Shown: in pieces, positions 39,985-46,659 of the stretch
Position numbering within the stretch: the first letter of the stretch is position 1
Layout of the letters: each line of letters opens with the position of its first letter
Origin: Hyphomonadaceae bacterium
GTDB taxonomy: Bacteria > Pseudomonadota > Alphaproteobacteria > Caulobacterales > Aquidulcibacteraceae
DNA: 46,659 nucleotides
Direction: 5' to 3'
Assembly (NCBI GenBank): GCA_023384105.1
Contig: JAHDXR010000021.1
Coordinates: forward strand, 1 to 46,659
Position numbers and translations under genes: made by a program
Notes under the pieces: model-generated
The model's input: the letters and a program-made list of their open reading frames with translations, nothing else
Told to the model about the DNA's origin: nothing
Databases searched by the model: none

Positions 39985-40000
39985 TTAAGCGCCCCTTAAC
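39985..40000 (+). promoter_or_regulatory. CtrA-type binding site upstream of mipZ and panC
   Basis: TTAA-GCGCCCC-TTAAC matches the full CtrA consensus TTAA-N7-TTAAC. It lies 83 bases before the mipZ ATG and 102 bases upstream of panC. CtrA is the cell-cycle master regulator of Caulobacterales. Confidence 0.7.
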
Positions 40001-40082
40001 CTCGATCAACCAATTTCAACTCTATGTATCCAGGCGTTGCGGCATCCGACAGGCGCGCGGCGTCCGCTCGCGCGGGCGGGCG

Positions 40083-40961
40083 ATGAGCCTCGCCTACGAC
40101 GCCCCCGAGCCGCAGCGCGCCTACGCGCCGCGCCAGGCGCATGTCATCGTCGTCGGCAACCAGAAGGGCGGGGCCGGCAAGTCGACGGTGGCGATGCACG
40201 TCATCGTCGCCCTGATGCGCATGGGCCGCCGCACCGGCGCGCTCGACCTCGACGTGCGCCAGCGTTCGCTCACCCGCTACATCGAGAACCGCAGCCGCTG
40301 GATCGCCGCCCGCGGCGCCAAGCTGCCCGCGCCGCAGATCCTCGAACTCTACGAAAGCGCCCAGCGCTCGCTCGACCTCGCCGAGGCCGAGGAGGAGGCC
40401 GCCTTCCGCGCCGCGCTGCGCCGGCTCTCCGACACCTGCGATTTCATCGTCGTCGACAGCCCCGGCGGCGATTCCTTCATGGCCCGCATCGCCCACGCCT
40501 GCGCCGACACGCTGATCACCCCGCTCAACGACAGCTTCGTCGATTTCGACCTGCTGGGCTCGATCGACGAGCAGTGCGCCGACATCGTCCGCCCCTCGGT
40601 CTATAGCGAGATGGTCTGGGAGAGCCGCAAGAAGAAGGCGCTCGCCGCGCGCACGCCGATCGATTGGGTGGTGCTCCGCAACCGCACCTCCACCAGCCGG
40701 ATCGAAGCCAGGAACAAGCAGCGCGTCGGCGATGCGCTGAAGACGCTGTCGCAGCGGATCGGCTTCCGCCTCGCGCCGGGCCTGTCCGAGCGGGTGATCT
40801 TCCGCGAACTGTTCCCGCAGGGGCTGACGCTGCTCGATCTCGACGCCGACGGCGTCGACGGGGAGATGAAGATGACCCATCTCGCCGCCCGTCAGGAGCT
40901 GCGCGATCTCTTCATCACGCTGAAACTGCCCGGCCTCGAAGGCGAACCGCTCAAGTTCTGA
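40083..40961 (+). CDS. mipZ: MipZ, division-plane positioning ATPase
   Basis: This 292-residue ParA-superfamily ATPase inhibits FtsZ polymerisation as a gradient from the ParB-bound poles, placing division at midcell. The deviant Walker A motif KGGAGKS is at residues 28-34. MipZ-specific phrases include LDLDVRQRSLTRYIENR, DSPGGDSFMARIAHACAD, PLNDSFVDFDLLG, IDWVVLRNR and ERVIFRELFPQGLTLLDL. The upstream part of the frame (39882-40082) holds a CtrA-type site and is not coding. ATG 40083 has GCGGGCG upstream but no strong ribosome-binding site. It is a marker for alphaproteobacteria with MipZ-type division control. Confidence 0.96.
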   Translation: MSLAYDAPEPQRAYAPRQAHVIVVGNQKGGAGKSTVAMHVIVALMRMGRRTGALDLDVRQRSLTRYIENRSRWIAARGAKLPAPQILELYESAQRSLDLAEAEEEAAFRAALRRLSDTCDFIVVDSPGGDSFMARIAHACADTLITPLNDSFVDFDLLGSIDEQCADIVRPSVYSEMVWESRKKKALAARTPIDWVVLRNRTSTSRIEARNKQRVGDALKTLSQRIGFRLAPGLSERVIFRELFPQGLTLLDLDADGVDGEMKMTHLAARQELRDLFITLKLPGLEGEPLKF

Positions 40962-40966
40962 CCGGC

Positions 40967-40980
40967 GCCGGCGGTCCATA
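40967..40980. repeat. Half-copy h of the MITE-like element
   Basis: GCCGGCGGTCCATA is exact, located just after the mipZ stop and before the J-domain gene's GTG. Confidence 0.6.
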
Positions 40981-40996
40981 GTGTTAGAGTCCCGCC

Positions 40997-41434
40997 GTGT
41001 TGCCGATCCTGCTCATCGTTGCGCTGGCCTTCGTGCTGCTGCTGGTCGTGCGCGTCAGCGCCGCCGAGCGGCGCCGGCTCCTGGCGCGCTGGCCCGCCGT
41101 CGCGCTCGCGCTCGCGGCGGCGCTGGCCGCGGTCCGCGGCATGATCTGGCCGGCGATCGCGCTCGGCGCGCTGGCGGCGCTGGCCTGGACGCACTGGCCG
41201 TCCGTCCGCGCGCGGCTCAACCGCTACGACCGGGCCGCGGCCCAGTCCTCCGCCGATCCCGCCGACGCCGAAGCCCGCGCCGTTCTCGGCGTCGGCCCCG
41301 GCGCGACCGAAGGCGAGATCCGCCGCGCCTATCGCGCCAAGATGGCGCGCGCCCATCCCGACCGCGGCGGCGCGCACGCCGAAGCCGCCCGCCTGACCGC
41401 CGCCCGCGACCGCCTGCTCAAACGCAAGCCCTGA
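40997..41434 (+). CDS. Membrane-anchored J-domain protein (DnaJ-like)
   Basis: This 145-residue protein starts with GTG and has an N-terminal membrane region of two hydrophobic segments (LPILLIVALAFVLLLVVRV; VALALAAALAAV...GALAALAW). A C-terminal J domain from about residue 92 follows (ARAVLGVGPGATEGEIRRAYRAKMARAHPDRGG) with the essential HPD motif. The layout resembles mitochondrial Tim14/Pam18 and its alphaproteobacterial relatives, which recruit an Hsp70 to the membrane. Its position directly downstream of mipZ is consistent with a housekeeping role. Confidence 0.85.
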   Translation: MLPILLIVALAFVLLLVVRVSAAERRRLLARWPAVALALAAALAAVRGMIWPAIALGALAALAWTHWPSVRARLNRYDRAAAQSSADPADAEARAVLGVGPGATEGEIRRAYRAKMARAHPDRGGAHAEAARLTAARDRLLKRKP

Positions 41435-41441
41435 CGCCGCG

Positions 41442-41470
41442 TCTGGAGCGCCGGCGTCCTCGCCGGCATG
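41442..41470. repeat. Half-copy i of the MITE-like element
   Basis: TCTGGAGCGCCGGCGTCCTC, then GCCGGCATG, starts eight bases after the J-domain gene. Confidence 0.5.
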
Positions 41471-41499
41471 CAACGCTTCAGCTTCAAGCCGCCTCTCCC

Positions 41500-41684
41500 G
41501 CTTCCCGGCCGCAGCGCAGCGGAGAGCCGGGACCCAGGGGCGAACGCACAGCACTTCACCCCCTGGGCCCCGGCTCGCACCCCGGCTTTCGCCGGGGCTG
41601 CGTCCGGGGAGCGGGCTGGGGAATATCTCCCATGCGCATACAGGACGAAGCGGTGTCGGCGGCTGGAAGCCGGCGCTCCGAAGC
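41500..41684. repeat. Composite repeat, full copy 4 (units A-B-C)
   Basis: This 185-bp copy is collinear with the one at 36261-36444: GCTTCCCGGCCGCAGCGCAG, GAGAGCCGGGACCCAGGGGC, CCCCGGCTTTCGCCGGGGCT, then CAGGACGAAGC and GGAAGCCGGC. It ends six bases before the stop of the carboxypeptidase gene. Confidence 0.8.
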
Positions 41685-41690
41685 GGACGC

Positions 41691-42764
41691 CTACTCGACT
41701 TCCTCGGTGGACTGGTCGGTCTCGTCGCCCTGGCCGAGGGGCTCCGCGGACAGCCGCGACGGCGACAGCGTTTCGATCACCATGCCCTGATAGGTCTCGT
41801 ACGGCGAGCTGGGCGGCAGCGGCCGCGCGAGCGCCGAACTGGTCGTGGTCACCGTGCCGGGCGCGATCTGCATGTCGAGCCGGCGCGCCGGCATCGAGGC
41901 CAGCTGGGCTGCGTTGGGGTCTTCGCGGCGGGCGAATTCCTCGTAGGCGCCTTCGACCAGATAGGCGACCTGGGCGTCGCGGGCCGCGGCGGTCTCGCCG
42001 CCGAGCACCACCACGATCACGCGCCGGCCGCTGCGCTCGGCCATGGTGGCGAGGTTGAAGCCGGATGCGCGGGTGTAGCCGGTCTTGATGCCGTCGACGC
42101 CGTCGACCGTGCCGAGCAGGCGGTTGTGGCCGCGGACCAGGCGTCCGCGCCAGCTGAAGTTCTGGCGCTGAAACACCTCATAATATTCAGGAAAATCGCG
42201 CCACAGCGCCTGCGCCAGGACGGCCATGTCGCGCGCGGTGGTGCGGTGACGGGCGTCCGGCAGGCCGCTCGCATTGGCGAAGCGGGTTTCGGTCATGCCC
42301 AGTTCGCGGGCGCGGGCGGTCATGTTGGCGGCGAAGCGCGCCTCGGTGCCGCCCAGCCGCTCGGCGACCAGCGTGGCGACGTCGTTGGCGGACTGCACCA
42401 CCAGCGCGTTGATCGCCTGCTCGACCGTCAGCGAGTCGCAGCCGTTGCGGCGCGTGCAGGCGAGGCCGAGCCGGGACGGGGGCTGGCGGGCGGCGTTGCG
42501 GGACGCCGTCAGCCGCGTGTTCATCGAGACGTCGCCGCGTTCGATCGCCTCGAACAGCATGTAGAGCGTCATCATCTTGGTCAGCGAGGCCGGGAAACGG
42601 GCCTCGTCCGCCTGGTCTTCGAGCAGCACCTCGTTGGTGCGCGCGTCCATGACGATGGCGGCGTACCGGTCCTGCGCGGCGGCGGGGGAGGCCATGCCGA
42701 GCGCGAGCGCAATCGCGACAGCGCCGAACGCCCCCCTGATGATCGATACGCCCGCTGACTTCAT
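41691..42764 (-). CDS. D-alanyl-D-alanine carboxypeptidase (S11 family, penicillin-binding protein)
   Basis: This 357-residue periplasmic enzyme trims the terminal D-Ala of peptidoglycan stem peptides. The signal peptide MKSAGVSIIRGAFGAVAIAL is cleaved before QDRYAAIVMDA. The three active-site motifs are SLTK (Ser60-Lys63), SAN (125-127) and KTG (227-229). I use the ATG at 42764; ATGs at 42782 and 42788 are possible. The C-terminal tail (PPSSPYETYQGM...DQSTEEVE) is acidic and differs from the amphipathic anchor of E. coli DacA, so membrane attachment is uncertain. Confidence 0.92.
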   Translation of the reverse strand: MKSAGVSIIRGAFGAVAIALALGMASPAAAQDRYAAIVMDARTNEVLLEDQADEARFPASLTKMMTLYMLFEAIERGDVSMNTRLTASRNAARQPPSRLGLACTRRNGCDSLTVEQAINALVVQSANDVATLVAERLGGTEARFAANMTARARELGMTETRFANASGLPDARHRTTARDMAVLAQALWRDFPEYYEVFQRQNFSWRGRLVRGHNRLLGTVDGVDGIKTGYTRASGFNLATMAERSGRRVIVVVLGGETAAARDAQVAYLVEGAYEEFARREDPNAAQLASMPARRLDMQIAPGTVTTTSSALARPLPPSSPYETYQGMVIETLSPSRLSAEPLGQGDETDQSTEEVE

Positions 42765-43035
42765 CGTCGTGTCATCCCGCATAAACACGGAGTATTTCAG
42801 GCAATTCGCGTGCCGCGCAGCTTACAGATTCCTTAGCCCCGGTTAAGGCGCCGTTGCACTTCCAGGGTTAACGGGCCGCCGCGCGCAGCCGATTTGCCTA
42901 ACGCCGCTCCAGGCTGTGGAAAACGTGGTTAATGGCTGATGAAGAAGTCGCCGCGCCCGATGTCATTTCCGGGGCGCGGACTGCGTTTGCCTGCGCAAGC
43001 GGCGGCGGCGGCCCGCCCCGGCGGCAGGCGTCGGT

Positions 43036-43091
43036 TTATGCTGCACTGCAACAAAATTGTGGTTGACTTCGCAGGTGCAGCATAACATACA
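43036..43091 (+). promoter_or_regulatory. Phasin promoter with 11-bp inverted repeat (candidate PhaR operator)
   Basis: TTATGCTGCAC (43036-43046) and GTGCAGCATAA (43075-43085) are perfect inverted repeats with a 28-base spacer. The spacer holds TTGACT (43063-43068), a good -35 box; CATACA (43086-43091) is a possible -10 after 17 bases. PhaR repressors of phasin genes bind TGC-rich sites of this kind. The rest of the 381-base gap 42765-43145 shows no gene. Confidence 0.65.
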
Positions 43092-43145
43092 GGGACCACG
43101 GAATCGGCCTCCCCCGGCGCGCCCGCCAACCAGACGGAGATCCAA

Positions 43146-43607
43146 ATGGCCACTGCGAAGTCCGCCCCCCGCGCCGCCAAGTCGGCCACGGAAGCGTTTG
43201 AAACCCTGACCACCGCCTCCAGCGAGACGGTGCGCGAGAACATCGACCGCAGCCTCGCCGCGCTCTCGGAAGCGCAGGCGTTCGGCAAGCAGAACGTCGA
43301 AGCCTGGCTGGCCTCGGCCCAGGCCGCGCAGAAGGGCTTCGAAGCCCTTTCGGCCCGCGCCGTCGCGTTCCAGAAGTCGGCGCTCGAAAACCAGCTGGCC
43401 GCCGCCAAGTCGCTGATGACCTCGAAGAGCGTGCAGGAGTTCGTCGAGAAGCAGAACGATTTCGCCAAGTCCTCGTTCGAAGCGTATGTCGCTGAACTGA
43501 CGAGCGTTTCCGAGCTGGTCTCGGGTGTCGCCAAGGAAACCCTGGCGCCGATCAACGACCGCGTAAACGCGGTCGGCCAGCTGATCCAGACCGGCGCCGC
43601 GCGCTGA
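43146..43607 (+). CDS. Phasin family protein
   Basis: This 153-residue helical protein is a granule-associated phasin. It is rich in Ala and charged residues, with the phrases ESVTVRENIDRS-like SSETVRENIDRSLAA, QKGFEALSARAVAFQKSALE and SFEAYVAELTSVSELVSGVA. Phasins coat polyhydroxyalkanoate granules and control their size. ACGGAG precedes the ATG. It has a strong inverted repeat in its promoter and a terminator 45 bases downstream, so it forms a single-gene unit. It implies that the organism makes or once made PHA, although no synthase is in the window. Confidence 0.9.
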   Translation: MATAKSAPRAAKSATEAFETLTTASSETVRENIDRSLAALSEAQAFGKQNVEAWLASAQAAQKGFEALSARAVAFQKSALENQLAAAKSLMTSKSVQEFVEKQNDFAKSSFEAYVAELTSVSELVSGVAKETLAPINDRVNAVGQLIQTGAAR

Positions 43608-43651
43608 CCCCATTCCGCTTCGGCGCACGCCGCCGAGGGGCTGAAAAAGAG

Positions 43652-43689
43652 ACGAGCCCGGCTCCCCGCGAGCCGGGCTCGTTTCGTTT
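43652..43689 (+). terminator. Rho-independent terminator of the phasin gene
   Basis: ACGAGCCCGGCT and AGCCGGGCTCGT form a perfect 12-bp stem around CCCCGCG, followed by TTCGTTT. Confidence 0.9.
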
Positions 43690-43692
43690 CCC

Positions 43693-43801
43693 GGACCGCC
43701 GGCGTCCCCGCCGGCATGCGTCCTATCGAACAAACGCCGGCGCTTGTCGGCAGCGGTCGCGCCGCGCCGGCGAGGGCGCCGGCGGTCCATAGTGAGGTGC
43801 G
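43693..43801. repeat. MITE-like element, copy j
   Basis: GGACCGCCGGC (43693-43703) and GCCGGCGGTCCATA (43788-43801) bound a 109-bp element whose core is the reverse complement of the one at 19258-19358. It fills much of the 299-base gap between the phasin and clpS. Confidence 0.75.
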
Positions 43802-43906
43802 AGCGCGCCTCCAAACTGCGCACGCCAAAAGTTCAAGGCCTTTCCAGCCTCGATTCAGTCCATAAATTGTTGACCATGTCAGCCGGCTTGGAGGACTGCG
43901 GAGTCG

Positions 43907-44245
43907 ATGAGCGGGAATCCCTGGGACGAGGATCGCGACCAGGACGGCGGGGCGGACGGCCGCGTCGGTACGAAGACTCTGACCCGCACCAAGAAGCCGT
44001 CGCTCTACCGGGTGCTGCTGCTCAACGACGATTACACGCCGATGGAATTCGTCGTCTATGTGCTGGAGCGGTTCTTCCAGAAGACCCGGGAGGAGGCGAC
44101 CACGATCATGCTCCACGTGCATCAGAACGGCGTGGGCCTGTGTGGCGTGTACACCTACGAGGTGGCCGAGACCAAGGTCGCCCAAGTGTTGGACCTGGCG
44201 CGGCGGCATGAACACCCGCTGCAATGCACGATGGAAAAGGATTAA
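43907..44245 (+). CDS. clpS: ClpS, ClpA adaptor for N-end rule substrates
   Basis: This 112-residue adaptor has the family core [25 protein letters not shown], then [23 protein letters not shown] and [12 protein letters not shown]. The [10 protein letters not shown] and HVHxxG residues form the pocket for N-terminal Phe, Leu, Trp or Tyr. The N-terminal 30 residues are charged and probably disordered, as in other ClpS proteins. CGGAGTCG precedes the ATG. It lies six bases before clpA, forming the usual operon. Confidence 0.95.
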   Translation: MSGNPWDEDRDQDGGADGRVGTKTLTRTKKPSLYRVLLLNDDYTPMEFVVYVLERFFQKTREEATTIMLHVHQNGVGLCGVYTYEVAETKVAQVLDLARRHEHPLQCTMEKD

Positions 44246-44251
44246 CGTCGA

Positions 44252-46570
<2,319 letters not shown>

Positions 46571-46583
46571 CGCAAAGAGGAGC

Positions 46584-46601
46584 GCGGGTCTTCAGACCCG
46601 C
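46584..46601. repeat. Hairpin after clpA
   Basis: GCGGGTC-TTCA-GACCCGC is a perfect 7-bp hairpin 13 bases after the clpA stop, followed by AAACC rather than a T-run. It may be a stabilising 3' hairpin or a small dispersed repeat. The rest of the sequence to the window end (46602-46659) shows nothing recognisable. Confidence 0.5.
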
Positions 46602-46659
46602 AAACCGCTTCGCTCCGTCCGGAATGACGCGACGGATAAGGGGATAGAGCGGAGCTCTA

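Noticed and set aside
42910-42935. DnaA-box-like TGTGGAAAA sequence
   Set aside because: It is a single imperfect copy without neighbours or an AT-rich region, so there is no case for an origin.
4168-43801. CRISPR-like repeats
   Set aside because: The repeats are scattered one by one between genes with no regular spacers and no cas genes.

Overview
The window reads as a chromosomal segment of a GC-rich alphaproteobacterium, most likely of the order Caulobacterales (Hyphomonadaceae or Caulobacteraceae type). The evidence is a MipZ division-site ATPase with a CtrA-type box (TTAA-N7-TTAAC) in its upstream region, ClpS-ClpA, a phasin, two TonB-dependent receptors with IIVTAQKR-type N-termini, a DUF1489 protein, frequent GTG starts and uniformly GC-biased codon use. 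No rRNA, tRNA, CRISPR array, insertion sequence or prophage was recognised.

Region 1 (about 0.1-16 kb) is a catabolic island. It holds two acyl-CoA synthetases, a TonB-dependent receptor, a TetR and a LysR regulator, a cupin protein, a fumarylacetoacetate-hydrolase-family enzyme, and a seven-gene operon (9628-15929). The operon order is acyl-CoA dehydrogenase, alpha-methylacyl-CoA racemase-like CoA transferase, SCP-x-like thiolase, two single-domain MaoC proteins, an SDR very like the dehydrogenase part of eukaryotic D-bifunctional protein, and an enoyl-CoA hydratase. Together this resembles a split bacterial version of the peroxisomal oxidation route for 2-methyl-branched acyl chains (sterol side chains, bile acids, isoprenoids). 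The substrate is inferred, not shown.

Region 2 (16-23 kb) holds an MgtE magnesium channel, a tiny cysteine-rich protein, a GH24 lysozyme with a C-terminal membrane anchor, three tandem paralogous lipoproteins and a cNMP-binding patatin phospholipase. Between the lysozyme and the lipoproteins is an unexplained RNA locus. A 22-codon ORF is preceded by a ribosome-binding site that matches the complement of the whole 16S rRNA tail, and the ORF itself contains a near-copy of that tail that can pair back onto the site.

Region 3 (23-28.7 kb) is a close-packed plus-strand run: a TIR-membrane-TIR protein coupled to a LiuC-like enoyl-CoA hydratase, two small unknown proteins, a sterol-desaturase-family hydroxylase, a PaiB-like flavoprotein, a DUF1489 protein, and a ParD antitoxin followed by a ParE toxin broken by one in-frame TGA.

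Region 4 (28.8-46.6 kb) holds tryptophan 2,3-dioxygenase with a kynureninase-like enzyme, a membrane-anchored protein with an Ala/Pro/Glu tail, a DUF6448 protein, an acyl-CoA carboxylase beta subunit, an APC permease, a second TonB receptor, panC, mipZ, a membrane J-domain protein, a D-Ala-D-Ala carboxypeptidase, a phasin behind a strong inverted repeat, clpS and clpA.

Intergenic space carries at least two dispersed repeat families: a MITE-like element ending in TATGGACCGCCGGC/GCCGGCGGTCCATA, and a composite element of about 180 bp. A palindromic element also forms the 3' end of the hydroxylase gene.
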